Below, one piece after another: positions 9,301 to 16,946 of a stretch of DNA of 64,000 nucleotides (positions are counted from its first letter, which is position 1; every line of letters begins with the position of its first letter). The stretch comes from Leptospira kemamanensis. Lineage in GTDB: Bacteria > Spirochaetota > Leptospiria > Leptospirales > Leptospiraceae. Location of the stretch: NCBI RefSeq assembly GCF_004769665.1, contig NZ_RQGG01000036.1, positions 1 to 64,000 of the forward strand. Reading direction: 5' to 3'. The notes under the pieces were generated by a model. It ran no database searches, had not been told where the DNA came from, and saw nothing but the letters and a program-made list of their open reading frames with translations. Made by a program: the position numbers and the translations under genes.

Positions 9301-10086
9301 AGGACTCATTGCTTCATATGGGATATTGGATCTGTACCAATTTGTTACTCCTTCCCTTGTCATCGAGAAGTAGTTAGTCGGTCCACCTGCAGGTCCTACA
9401 ACCAAATATACATTCATGGCATCATTATCTGGTTCAAATACATCAGCTCTTACTTCGTATGGAATATGGCGAGTGCTAGGTTTTAAGTAATAATAAGCTC
9501 CATTGATGACAGGAGGTAAATTTCCTGGTGGAGGGGTTCCTCCACCAAACATAGAAAAACTTTTGGTTTGAAAAACGATTCTTTCTGATTCAAGTGTTGC
9601 GTTGACACCAGCCCAACCAGGCATTCTTTCTGCATTTGGTTCTGCGCTCATGGTGGACACATGGAAACCTCTACTTTTTCCAAAGTTTAAATTCATCGAT
9701 TGTGCTTTGGCGCGATCCAGAGTGATGGTGACTAAAACTTCTTTTTTGAATTGGTAAGAGGGTGTGACTTGGTAGATCGAACTCGTTGGCACATAACCAG
9801 AAGGAAGTGGTGCTTGTGTTGAGTCGTATTTCGTGATTTTAAAATCGACAGTTTCCTCCATGGCACCTTCGGGAATTAAGATCGTAAAAAGTTCATCACT
9901 GGATTGAATACGAGTTCCACTTGGACTTCCCGTTCCTCCCCCAGCTGAAACACCGACATCCTTTGAACCTAATAGTATCAATAAAGAGTCTTTAGAGAAT
10001 TCATTGTTGGTTCGATTGAAATCTAAAAATGCGATACAGTTTCCAATAACGAATGTGGTGAGTAAAATCCAAATTCTATTTTTCAT
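6400..10086 (-). CDS. multidomain surface lipoprotein with FN3 domains and seven C-terminal repeats
   Basis: A protein of 1228 residues. The signal ends VIGNC, giving a lipid-anchored cysteine at residue 17. Visible order: a ZU5-like beta domain (about residues 50-180, with FTILIPEGAMEETVDFKI); a domain around 195-290; an acidic calcium-type loop DRDGDGYNDVWELD near 303-320; two fibronectin type III domains (about 430-530 and 535-650); a PKD-like domain (655-760); a third FN3 (770-855); and seven 53-residue repeats to the C-terminus. The repeats suggest a seven-bladed propeller. It is likely exposed on the cell surface and used for binding. AGGAAA lies about 8-13 bases before the ATG. Confidence 0.85.
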   Translation of the reverse strand: MKNRIWILLTTFVIGNCIAFLDFNRTNNEFSKDSLLILLGSKDVGVSAGGGTGSPSGTRIQSSDELFTILIPEGAMEETVDFKITKYDSTQAPLPSGYVPTSSIYQVTPSYQFKKEVLVTITLDRAKAQSMNLNFGKSRGFHVSTMSAEPNAERMPGWAGVNATLESERIVFQTKSFSMFGGGTPPPGNLPPVINGAYYYLKPSTRHIPYEVRADVFEPDNDAMNVYLVVGPAGGPTNYFSMTREGVTNWYRSNIPYEAMSPGGILIQIVAVDIHGQKTARPSTGTFLYPTDSGNPAYISQYTPDRDGDGYNDVWELDNGYNPNNASSPPGGTTYPPGLPVVVDSLEILPTQAWVQVNEPITFSARGFLAGVQKFVTVNFHTTGIGLGGGPIGNLNSSTFTATTPGIAGVFATYQTLEASASVHVADTIAPSNITDLVATPMTSSRIQLRWTAPGSVGALGQASAYEIRRSTSPITNNLQCDAATGIAHTMIPKSSGLTETKEIDGHLPQTTYYFCVRAIDSSGNRNSWSGTVSTTTYAPTDLVPPADITTATATVESYQQIKLSWTAVGDNGNTGSASAYEIRRRSTPINSDDDCSAGVFVPNTVVASPAGTPLEFTVSGLSSGTVHYFCIRAFDHGGNRSLWSGILQATTPFANQAPVIQMATNLTVDFGTEAILDASQSFDPDASFCGAQTNLYEYNWRLISKPPLSNLTNGDIQNSTSKIAKFMPDKNGDYVFEFSFKDNVGSCAGANRTTVSLITLKLAPLNAPAYVEAQAGGTSALVQWSPVPGATSYTVYYSAAPNVTKYSPSFGPVTNSYTMIPGLTENTLYHFRVVSSNSAGDSSVSSEVSAFTTNIPLGTASSGTHVDISAGQGTQSGLHPYSVIDTTNRKFLVVSTNNANNGKLSLFKCNLDGTNCTHSDISAGQGNNSGSYPQITLDQFNGKILAVAQNGANNGKPSLFRCNLDGTNCIHTDISAGQGNYSGYFPQITVDQFNGKILVVTQNSANNGKPSLFRCNLDGTDCTHTDISAGQGSNSAQHLDFMIDYKNLKILVVTYNSANNGKPSLFRCNLDGTNCTHTDISAGQGISSGIEPSLAIDQINGKVVVVTRNCANDCKPGLFRCNLDGTSCIYTDISAGQGVASGLEPKIKLDQFNGKLLVVTHSIANNLKLSLFRCNFDGTSCTHKDISIGQSEGSANEPKLVLDQINGKIIVTTLNIANSYKPSLFIW
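6403..7487 (-). repeat. seven tandem 159-bp coding repeats
   Basis: Seven consecutive units of 53 codons form the end of the large lipoprotein. Most units start DISAGQG, contain NGKILVV, and end KPSLFRCNLDGTNC plus four residues. Units two to five are the most alike; the first and last are more diverged, and the last is shortened. Most units have two cysteines six residues apart (C-NLDGT-x-C), suited to an internal disulfide. The high DNA similarity of units two to five points to recent duplication or gene conversion. Confidence 0.9.
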
Positions 10087-10237
10087 ATTAAAGTTTCCTA
10101 TTTAACTTATTTGTTTTCAATTTTGAGAGTTTTTGAGTAAAAAATGTCATTTAATGATTGCATTTGGTTTGTCTTTTCATTTCAGAAGGCTACACGTAAT
10201 CCATTTTGGTCAAATTGCATAACGCCTGTTGATTGAT

Positions 10238-10254
10238 GTGTTCATCATGAACAC
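10238..10254. promoter_or_regulatory. perfect 8-bp inverted repeat upstream of the large lipoprotein gene
   Basis: GTGTTCATCATGAACAC is a perfect 8-bp dyad around one central base. It lies in the 279-bp gap between the DUF1554 gene and the large lipoprotein gene, about 150 bp upstream of the latter's start. It lacks a T run, so an operator is more likely than a terminator. Which protein binds it is unknown. Confidence 0.4.
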
Positions 10255-10365
10255 CTAATTACCATCATGTTATGAATTGATGCAAGTCAATTATTTGATC
10301 GATTTCCTTACGGTTACAGAGCCCTATCTATTTCTTTTTTAATCAAAAAATCAATGAAGTCCCTT

Positions 10366-11028
10366 CTATTGTTCCACACAAAGGATAATGGAAGAAGTAG
10401 AGCAGTTCCCTCCTCCAGCGGCATATAAATTGTTACTCGAAGAATGTCCCGTAATGCCTGTTGTTCCTTCTGTCCATCGAACACAATGCCCACCAGATCG
10501 TGTGAGCCAGCCAATTGTGGCGATACCTGTTAATATTGGAGAGACAGTTGGATTCTCTGCATCATTAGTTTGACTTGGAAAAATTCCCAAGCTATTTGTG
10601 GTAACGATCGTTACATTATCCACAGCTCTCACATAATTTGTATCTGGTTTTAAAATCCAATCCACATGTTCCGATAGCCCACCAGTTAAACAATCATTTG
10701 TCGTACAAGCAATGCGATTCACATCATCCACAAGAAAGGCTTTGAAGACGGCTCTCTCAGGCTCGGTTGGTTTTTTAGAGTCGCTCATACATTTAGCATC
10801 TGCTCCCGCAATGCCTCCTCGATCGCCATTATAGGTGATACTCGTGGAAAAAAAACGGCAGGTGGTACAAACAGGAATCGCGGCTTGGCAAAAAGAACTT
10901 TGCCCTGTGAGACAAAGAAGCGTTTCATTTTCCCGAAAAGATTCGGATTCAAAATCACGTGGGTTATTGAGTGTTGGTTTGGAACATTGGAAACAAAGGA
11001 AAACGAATGCATAAAAGAGAAAACGCAT
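10366..11028 (-). CDS. DUF1554 family lipoprotein
   Basis: A protein of 220 residues with a lipoprotein signal ending LCFQC (cysteine 15). The mature part carries the features of the leptospiral DUF1554 family. These are the block TYNGDRGGIAGADAKC near residues 65-80, the AFLVDDVNRIAC segment, the WILKPDTNYVRA segment, and a C-terminal cysteine-rich tail. Several cysteine pairs suggest disulfides, so it probably folds outside the cytoplasm as a lectin-like domain. It lies on the same strand as, and upstream of, the large repeat lipoprotein but 279 bp away. The role is unknown. Confidence 0.85.
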   Translation of the reverse strand: MRFLFYAFVFLCFQCSKPTLNNPRDFESESFRENETLLCLTGQSSFCQAAIPVCTTCRFFSTSITYNGDRGGIAGADAKCMSDSKKPTEPERAVFKAFLVDDVNRIACTTNDCLTGGLSEHVDWILKPDTNYVRAVDNVTIVTTNSLGIFPSQTNDAENPTVSPILTGIATIGWLTRSGGHCVRWTEGTTGITGHSSSNNLYAAGGGNCSTSSIILCVEQ

Positions 11029-11296
11029 TCACTTATCATAATCCGTAACTGATGGTTAGCAACAAAGAAATTTTTTCGTAACGATTCATTTTGCAAAATT
11101 CAAAATTTAGAATCATACAATCGTTCTAAAAAACAAATAGTAGAAAGCGAACATAAGTTTACAATTTCAATGTGATCACTGTTCAATCTATACTTCGTGT
11201 TATGCGAAAAGCTGTTCTTCTTAGAATCAATTCCATAGATTAAATGAATCAATCGAAATAGAATCTCGTTTGCCAAATCACATGCTAAAACTGTTA

Positions 11297-11324
11297 TTGA
11301 CAATTTCGAAGAATATCTTACTAG
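11297..11324 (+). promoter_or_regulatory. possible sigma-70 promoter
   Basis: TTGACA (11297-11302) is separated by 16 bp from TACTAG (11319-11324), a weak -10 match. The ATG of the zinc-ribbon gene follows at 11344. The rest of the 315-bp gap from 11029 to 11343 is AT-rich and shows no gene I can support. Confidence 0.35.
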
Positions 11325-11343
11325 TTTGGGCACGGAAATCATT

Positions 11344-11901
11344 ATGCCATTTGAATCCATTGTCCAATGCCCTTGGTGTAAAACTAAATACCCAAACACA
11401 AACCAGAGTCAATGCACCAATTGTGGAGGAACTCTCGAATATTCTTACGAATCCGATGATCTTGGGTCGGAGCCTCCACGAGCTCCAAGAGTTCTTCCAC
11501 CAAAATTCAAAAGAAGGATCAAATACACGGGGAATGTAATGACCATGATTGGAATTGTTTTTACAATTCCCTTCTTTTGGACAATTCTCTTTCCGATCAT
11601 CGGTATCTTCTGTTGGCGAAAAGGACTTAAAACTGCGAACTATGAACTATTACCACTCGAACAAGGGAAGGCTACCGTCGGTAAAATTATTGATATCCGA
11701 ACAGACTATACGCAGTCCATGAATGGCCAATCACCAACGATCGTGGAGTTTCAATTTGAAGCCGATGGAAAAGAGCACATCGGAAACGTCGGGAATATTT
11801 ACGACTCAGTGCATCGAAAGAAAAAAGTGGGGGATTCCCTCTGGGTGGTGTACATGCCCAATGATCCTGATAAAAGTAGTGTCTGGCCACCAATGGTGTG
11901 A
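11344..11901 (+). CDS. zinc-ribbon, DUF3592-like membrane protein
   Basis: A protein of 185 residues taken from the ATG at 11344; a TTG six codons upstream is less likely. An N-terminal zinc ribbon has two cysteine pairs (CPWC and CTNC). A basic linker follows, then two closely spaced hydrophobic segments (about residues 62-90). The C-terminal domain resembles DUF3592, with GKATVGKIIDI, VEFQFEADGKEHIG and VYMPNDPDKS. DUF3592 domains are common in small membrane proteins of unknown role. It stands alone with its own terminator. Confidence 0.7.
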   Translation: MPFESIVQCPWCKTKYPNTNQSQCTNCGGTLEYSYESDDLGSEPPRAPRVLPPKFKRRIKYTGNVMTMIGIVFTIPFFWTILFPIIGIFCWRKGLKTANYELLPLEQGKATVGKIIDIRTDYTQSMNGQSPTIVEFQFEADGKEHIGNVGNIYDSVHRKKKVGDSLWVVYMPNDPDKSSVWPPMV

Positions 11902-11930
11902 AAGCATCCATAGGATGATAGCAGATGCTT

Positions 11931-11965
11931 AAAGTTGAGGTATGCCAGTCAACTTTTCATTTTTT
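11931..11965 (+). terminator. intrinsic terminator of the zinc-ribbon gene
   Basis: AAAGTTGA pairs with TCAACTTT over a ten-base loop and is followed by TCATTTTTT. A second inverted repeat (AAGCATC / GATGCTT, 11902-11930) starts right after the stop codon, giving two stacked hairpins. Confidence 0.75.
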
Positions 11966-12010
11966 GCCCTTAATGATTGAGTCCGCTGACGAATTTTCAA
12001 AGGGATTTTC

Positions 12011-12052
12011 AAAAAAACAACAGCACTTTATTTGATTAGAGGGCTGTTGTTT
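12011..12052 (-). terminator. intrinsic terminator of the 1021-residue lipoprotein gene
   Basis: Read on the minus strand, AAACAACAGC pairs perfectly with GCTGTTGTTT over an 18-base loop and is followed by a run of T. It lies 34-75 bp after the stop codon of the minus-strand gene. Confidence 0.8.
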
Positions 12053-12085
12053 GAAATCATAGAAATCATGAAATTAAAAAACGAA

Positions 12086-15000
12086 TTAAAATGGATAAGG
12101 ATTCGTTACAGTTATCAAACCCAGTTTGTCCAATGTAAATTCCAAATCTGGATAATAAGTCCCCATTAAATTAACATTAGAACCACTTCCATTTGTATCG
12201 CAATAGGTATAATTTAATCCACCATCAATCGAAAACCTTGCTACATAAGATCTGGTTCGAATACCTTGATACAGATTCAATTTTGCCATATACTCTGCAT
12301 TATTTGTATCGATACTCCATTCAGTCTTATTGTATTTAGCCGGAGTAAAGTACCAATTTGGATTTGAGCGAGGATCTGTCCCTGCGGGACCCATGCCAAT
12401 TTCTCCGGATACAGTTGGATTTTCCACTGTACTGCTTGTGAGTCCAGGATAGTAGACACGCGCATAGATCATCTCGGTATCTCCAGGCACAGGCATTGTG
12501 ATCGATTTAGGATATTGTATTAAACAGTATGGGATTTCTCCATTGGCCTCACCTGCTCCATTTTTCACAGCAGCCATTTTTAACTTACTCGGGTAACGAA
12601 AAGTATGAAACGGTGCTGATTCTGTGACAATTAAATCCATCAAATACCCATTCCCAACATTGATCGGTGTAAAATTGCATTCATACTTACGATTGTATTC
12701 GTTCCAATCATAGGCCTTAGCACATGAAATCGGAATATTACCATGAGGTGTTTCGAAATGATATTTTGCCTGTTCACTAAACCAACCTATCAGATAGAGT
12801 TTGTATTGTGTAGATAAACCAATTACATTTGGAGAAACAGAAGCATGAAGCCAAATCGTATAAATTTTGTAATCAACTCTAGTTCCTGTTGGACTGATCA
12901 AAGTAAGTCTTAAGCCTGATAAAGTTCTACCTTCAGTTAAACTTATCCATAGCGTCTCATCTTCAGGATTGAATGGTATAAGTTGAGGAAGTGCATCAGT
13001 ATAGACAACATTAGTAGTATTTTCAGTCGTGTACGTCGGTAAAAGGAAAGGATTTATCAAAGTATTAGGTACATTCAAAGTAATTGATTTTTCTGTTTCA
13101 TCAATCACACCTTTCCCTCCAAATTCCGGCACATCAAACGACGTAAATCTCGGAATCAATTCCCCAATTGTAAAATTTCTCACAAGCTCCGAGGAAACAT
13201 TTCCTGCATGGTCTTTTGCCAAAAAGCGATATTCCAACACAGTATTGTTAGGTGTGATGATGGAACCAGTATACAACTGTCCATTCTCAATCGCACCTGT
13301 TGCATCAAAGGAAGGGCTTGTTCCGTTGACTGTATAAATGATTTCGTGGCATCCAGAATGTAAGTCATCACAAGAGATGGTAAGTGTCTGCGGTGCCGTA
13401 TAGGTTCCATTGTCAACAGAGGAAGTGATCACTGGACTTGAAAAATCCACCGTATAGGAAACAGAAGAAGATCCATTCGTTCCAATTAGATTCCCTACAC
13501 AAACCAAAACAGTTTTGTTCCCTTCCGAACCAAAAGACGCCACTGGAATTTCCGAAGTAACAGACTCGTTGGCCGCCACGGTTCCCGTCACATTGGTTCC
13601 CGAAAGGGGAGTTCCCGCACCGCAACTAGCCCCTTGTTTTAAAATATAATTTCCTTCTTTATCGGATTTCCAACTGATTGTTGCCATTTGTCCCGATTTC
13701 AAATAGGTAGAAGGCAAAACACTATTGATGGTGATGGTGGGAACAACAGTATCCACCGTATATGTTTCGCTAAACACAACCGACTGGTTTCCCGCACGGT
13801 CACAAGTTTTCACTTTAAAGGTCGTAGTTGCTTGGTTAGGTGTAGGAACCGAAGTTGTATATTCTGTTCCATTGGTAGGGGAACAATTAGCACCAAAGGT
13901 AGGATTAGTTCCATTCACAGTATAAATCACTTTGGAACAACCTGCTCCCCCTGTATCAGAACAATTCATCACAACAGATTGGATGGAACCATAACTTCCG
14001 CCTGAGGGAAGGATGGTGACACCAGGTGACGAATCATCCCGAGTCACTGATGCAACACCAAATCCTGTCACTCCGCTACTTGTCACACAAATGCGAAGGG
14101 AGTTGGTTCCTAAATTCAAAGAAGAAGCGAGAATGGAACCAGAAGTTTGATTCACATTGGCAGTCACACTTCCGGAATAGATGGCAGTTCCCGAATTACA
14201 ATCAGCAGCATTTTTACGAATGGAATATGTTCCTGTTTTGGAAGATCTCCACCCAATCTCTGTGGAAAGGATCGAACCCGATACAGTACTGACATATGGT
14301 GCAGAAACAGAATTTACCGTGATGACTGGGCCAAGGGAAGGAACCATCGGATCTTCAAAGTTAGGTGCACCATCTCCATCAAAATCTGCGTTTGGAAATG
14401 CTGCTGTGATTGGATCCGTTCCAAGCACATCCACCAGTTCATTGATAAATGGCCCGAGAATCCCCGCATTCGCTTGGTAATATTCGCTTACACTCGCATA
14501 ACCGTAGTCAGAATAATTTGCCAATTCTTCAATCACTCGGTCTGCAATATTTTCTACAACATTCGGATTAGTCAGAATTCCACTAGAAACTAACCAAATT
14601 TGAACGTTTAATCCAACACCAAAGGAAAAGTGAATCACTTCCACCTTGAGCGAGTTAGATGAATAATCCACAGAAACTTTTTTCATTTTCTCAAGAGTGG
14701 AGTCGTCTTTGATATAATACATTCCAATACTACGTTCTTCGATCCCTGCTTCTGGCAATCGTCCTTGTTCGTAATTGATGGTGAGCTGTGCTGGTTTTAA
14801 AAATTTCAAACCCTCCGGCTCAAATTTAAAGACAGGGCTTGTAGATCCGTATTCCGCAGGGATGGAACCATTGGGACTTACATTGCGAGAGATGGTGATC
14901 ATCTTGGTATCCGCCAGGGCTCCTGCTGGAATTTCGAAGGAAAAACTTCCGTCGCTTGCCTGTAAGGTTCCCCCACTTGGCCCAATTTCTGCGGAAACCG

Positions 15001-15151
15001 AACGAACACTTTCCGAACTGTTGCTCAAAAAAATTCCCAAGAAAGACTGTAAAAAGGAAGTTTGGTTAGGTTGGTCTTTAGGAAGTAAAAAACCAATACA
15101 ATTATATGAGGATAACCCTAAAAGTAGTACGATCAGTATTTTGAAATTCAT
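12086..15151 (-). CDS. large surface lipoprotein with ZU5 and chitobiase-C-like domains
   Basis: A protein of 1021 residues. The signal ends SSYNC, with the lipidated cysteine at residue 18. A ZU5-type domain occupies about residues 50-180 (SAEIGPSGGTLQ, then SFEIPAGAL). An aspartate-rich loop DFDGDGAPNFEDP lies near residue 255. A tandem of Ig-like modules follows, several with VIYTVNGTNPTF and TCDRAGNQS, the signature of the chitobiase/beta-hexosaminidase C-terminal domain. The last 300 residues are not recognised. It shares its N-terminal design with the 1228-residue lipoprotein, so the two are likely paralogous surface proteins. It has its own terminator. Confidence 0.8.
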   Translation of the reverse strand: MNFKILIVLLLGLSSYNCIGFLLPKDQPNQTSFLQSFLGIFLSNSSESVRSVSAEIGPSGGTLQASDGSFSFEIPAGALADTKMITISRNVSPNGSIPAEYGSTSPVFKFEPEGLKFLKPAQLTINYEQGRLPEAGIEERSIGMYYIKDDSTLEKMKKVSVDYSSNSLKVEVIHFSFGVGLNVQIWLVSSGILTNPNVVENIADRVIEELANYSDYGYASVSEYYQANAGILGPFINELVDVLGTDPITAAFPNADFDGDGAPNFEDPMVPSLGPVITVNSVSAPYVSTVSGSILSTEIGWRSSKTGTYSIRKNAADCNSGTAIYSGSVTANVNQTSGSILASSLNLGTNSLRICVTSSGVTGFGVASVTRDDSSPGVTILPSGGSYGSIQSVVMNCSDTGGAGCSKVIYTVNGTNPTFGANCSPTNGTEYTTSVPTPNQATTTFKVKTCDRAGNQSVVFSETYTVDTVVPTITINSVLPSTYLKSGQMATISWKSDKEGNYILKQGASCGAGTPLSGTNVTGTVAANESVTSEIPVASFGSEGNKTVLVCVGNLIGTNGSSSVSYTVDFSSPVITSSVDNGTYTAPQTLTISCDDLHSGCHEIIYTVNGTSPSFDATGAIENGQLYTGSIITPNNTVLEYRFLAKDHAGNVSSELVRNFTIGELIPRFTSFDVPEFGGKGVIDETEKSITLNVPNTLINPFLLPTYTTENTTNVVYTDALPQLIPFNPEDETLWISLTEGRTLSGLRLTLISPTGTRVDYKIYTIWLHASVSPNVIGLSTQYKLYLIGWFSEQAKYHFETPHGNIPISCAKAYDWNEYNRKYECNFTPINVGNGYLMDLIVTESAPFHTFRYPSKLKMAAVKNGAGEANGEIPYCLIQYPKSITMPVPGDTEMIYARVYYPGLTSSTVENPTVSGEIGMGPAGTDPRSNPNWYFTPAKYNKTEWSIDTNNAEYMAKLNLYQGIRTRSYVARFSIDGGLNYTYCDTNGSGSNVNLMGTYYPDLEFTLDKLGLITVTNPYPF

Positions 15152-15301
15152 TTTCAGATCCTTTTTTCAAATCCCCAACATCGCATGGGGTACTCATTCA
15201 TCGCAATTTCCGAATATTTGTCAATGAATAGTTAGGTGGTTTGGGCGTTCCCTAAACCATTGCATTCGTATATTCATTTTGTCAGGGGTCAGGCTACTCC
15301 G

Positions 15302-15349
15302 GGGTGCGCTTACGCTCCCGTCCCATGCCACCTAACGATGGCAAGGGAC
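15302..15349. repeat. GC-rich double-hairpin intergenic element
   Basis: Two adjacent hairpins can form. GGGTGCG / CGCTCCC (15302-15319) has one T-T mismatch and a CTTA loop. GTCCCATGCCA / TGGCAAGGGAC (15320-15349) has one A-A mismatch and an eight-base loop. The element is much richer in GC than the surrounding DNA and fills most of the 294-bp gap between two divergent genes. It has no T run. It may be a dispersed intergenic repeat; I see no second full copy in this window. Confidence 0.5.
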
Positions 15350-15445
15350 CAAGCCCTCCGTATCCTTAACGCGGAGTCATTCGAAGTGTGAATTACCCTG
15401 TACATTTCACTTTACGAATCAAGAGGAGATTTATAGATTCAACAT

Positions 15446-15769
15446 ATGTCTCTCAGCGAAATGCAAATAAAGCTGATTCAAGCATCAAAATCAATACTCG
15501 TGCAAAATCTTCATTTAACAAATGAGGATGCTATTTCTGTCATTTCAATAGCGATTAAAAGTGAATTGCATACTAGAAAAACAACTTTAGAACTTTTGGA
15601 TATTTCATCTTTGTCCGAAAGAACTTCATTTGTTCGAGCTGTCGTAAAAAATGTCCAAGATCAAATCATGAAAAATCCAGAATGGCGATCCAATCAGGTA
15701 GACCGATCCATTGAAAAGTTCTACCAAACACTTCATGAAATTATGCATCTAGATGGACAGGAAACGTGA
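15446..15769 (+). CDS. hypothetical helical protein
   Basis: A soluble protein of 107 residues, mostly predicted helix, without signal peptide, cysteines or a recognised motif. GAGGAG lies upstream but about 17 bases from the ATG, which is longer than usual. Codon use looks normal for the region. It could belong to a small genus-specific family; no function can be given. Confidence 0.5.
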   Translation: MSLSEMQIKLIQASKSILVQNLHLTNEDAISVISIAIKSELHTRKTTLELLDISSLSERTSFVRAVVKNVQDQIMKNPEWRSNQVDRSIEKFYQTLHEIMHLDGQET

Positions 15770-15866
15770 TCATCTTAAATGAATGAAAATGATTCAGTTA
15801 AAGTGCCACAACAATCAACCTACAAAATTCTTGACCGAATCTTAAAAATTTAAAAATCTTTCTGAA

Positions 15867-16304
15867 ATGAATACGTTACCTCAAAAACCATCAGCAGCAT
15901 TTATTGGAGCCTCCTGGTTATCCCTACTCATTGGTATGTTCACCTTTATTGTTGGAATTTGGAATTCCGAAATGATGTTAAATGAAAAAGGATTTTATAT
16001 CACCATACTTATGTATGGATTGTTTTCGGCAGTTTCGCTACAAAAAACAGTTCGAGACCAACTTGAAGGATTGTTTGTTACAGGTATTTATATTGGACTT
16101 TGTTGGTTTTCTGTCGCCTTAACTTTGTTATTGCTTATGATTGGTTTATGGAATGCTACATTAAACCTAAGCGAAAAAGGATTTTTCGCAATTTCTTTTA
16201 TTCTCAGTTTATTTGCTGCTGTAGCGGTTCAAAAAAATGTAAGAGATTTAAGGTTAGCAGAAGGTGATATGAAACCATTAGAATCTCCTAAAAAATCGGA
16301 CTAA
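15867..16304 (+). CDS. yiaA: YiaA/YiaB-type inner-membrane protein
   Basis: A protein of 145 residues made of two copies of the two-helix YiaAB domain. Each copy has a helix, the pattern GxWNxxxxLxEKGFxxxxxxxxLFxAVxxQKxVRD, and a second helix. The repeats span about residues 8-63 and 72-130, giving four membrane helices. YiaA homologues are small inner-membrane proteins whose role is not established. The gene sits in a run of short, separately spaced plus-strand genes. Confidence 0.8.
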   Translation: MNTLPQKPSAAFIGASWLSLLIGMFTFIVGIWNSEMMLNEKGFYITILMYGLFSAVSLQKTVRDQLEGLFVTGIYIGLCWFSVALTLLLLMIGLWNATLNLSEKGFFAISFILSLFAAVAVQKNVRDLRLAEGDMKPLESPKKSD

Positions 16305-16348
16305 GAACTATAAATCCATCCTAACATCATCAATTAGAAGAGAGCATT

Positions 16349-16912
16349 ATGAGAAACTTAATCATGTGGAATGTCATCACTTTGGATGGATACTTCGAAG
16401 GTCAATCCAATTGGGACCTAAGTTTCCATGGGCTTGTTTGGGGAAAAGAACTAGAAGAGTTGAGCCTCTCTCAACTTCGTTCTGCCGATATGCTGGTGTT
16501 TGGTGCTAACACCTACCAGGGAATGGCCGACTATTGGACGAAGGCCACCGAAGAAGAAGGGGAAGTGGCAAAGTACATGAACCAACTTCCCAAACTCGTT
16601 TGTTCCACTACCCTTTCCAAAGCAGAATGGAACCAAAGTAGAATCACAAAAGATGCAGTTTCGGAAATATCCAAACTCAAAACAGAAGGAAATGGAGACA
16701 TGTATGTTTTCGGAAGTGGGCAATTATCTATCTCTTTGATGAAGGCAGGTTTATTTGATGAATTCCGTCTCTGCATCGCACCCACATTCTTAGGCAAAGG
16801 CAAAAAACTATTTCCAGAAGGGATTCCCAACCAAACACTCAAATTGGTACAAACAAATCCACTCACAACGGGCGGAGTGGTCCTTCGTTATGTTCCCGAA
16901 AGAAAAACATAA
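16349..16912 (+). CDS. dihydrofolate-reductase-fold (RibD C-terminal-like) protein
   Basis: A protein of 187 residues with the RibD_C/DHFR-like fold. The N-terminus has MWNVITLDGYFEG, the NADPH-binding fold follows with MLVFGANTYQGM, then MYVFGSGQLSISLMKAGLFDE and a closing APTFLGKGKKLF segment. These are the usual landmarks of the stand-alone family. Members are NADPH-dependent reductases of mostly unknown substrate and are not true folate enzymes. The start has a good purine-rich site (AAGAGAG) just upstream. Confidence 0.85.
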   Translation: MRNLIMWNVITLDGYFEGQSNWDLSFHGLVWGKELEELSLSQLRSADMLVFGANTYQGMADYWTKATEEEGEVAKYMNQLPKLVCSTTLSKAEWNQSRITKDAVSEISKLKTEGNGDMYVFGSGQLSISLMKAGLFDEFRLCIAPTFLGKGKKLFPEGIPNQTLKLVQTNPLTTGGVVLRYVPERKT

Positions 16913-16946
16913 ATTCGAAATTTGAGATTAAGTAGGAAAATTCTAT

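Noticed and set aside
10215..10275. Integron attC-like pattern (CATAAC ... GTTATG with an inner dyad)
   Set aside because: The core boxes match only partly, no integrase gene or second site is in the window, and the flanking genes are large lipoproteins rather than cassettes.
11100..11399. Minus-strand frame of 99 codons overlapping the zinc-ribbon gene
   Set aside because: It has no ribosome-binding site or family, and it overlaps the well-supported plus-strand gene and its likely promoter.
14026..14593. Long plus-strand open frames inside the 1021-residue lipoprotein gene
   Set aside because: They are antisense shadows of a clear minus-strand coding region, have no ribosome-binding sites and encode low-quality protein sequence.
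15225..15340. GTTAGGTGG / CCACCTAAC as an attC site
   Set aside because: The boxes are in the wrong order for an attC site (R' before R''), and no integron features are nearby. Kept only as a structured element.
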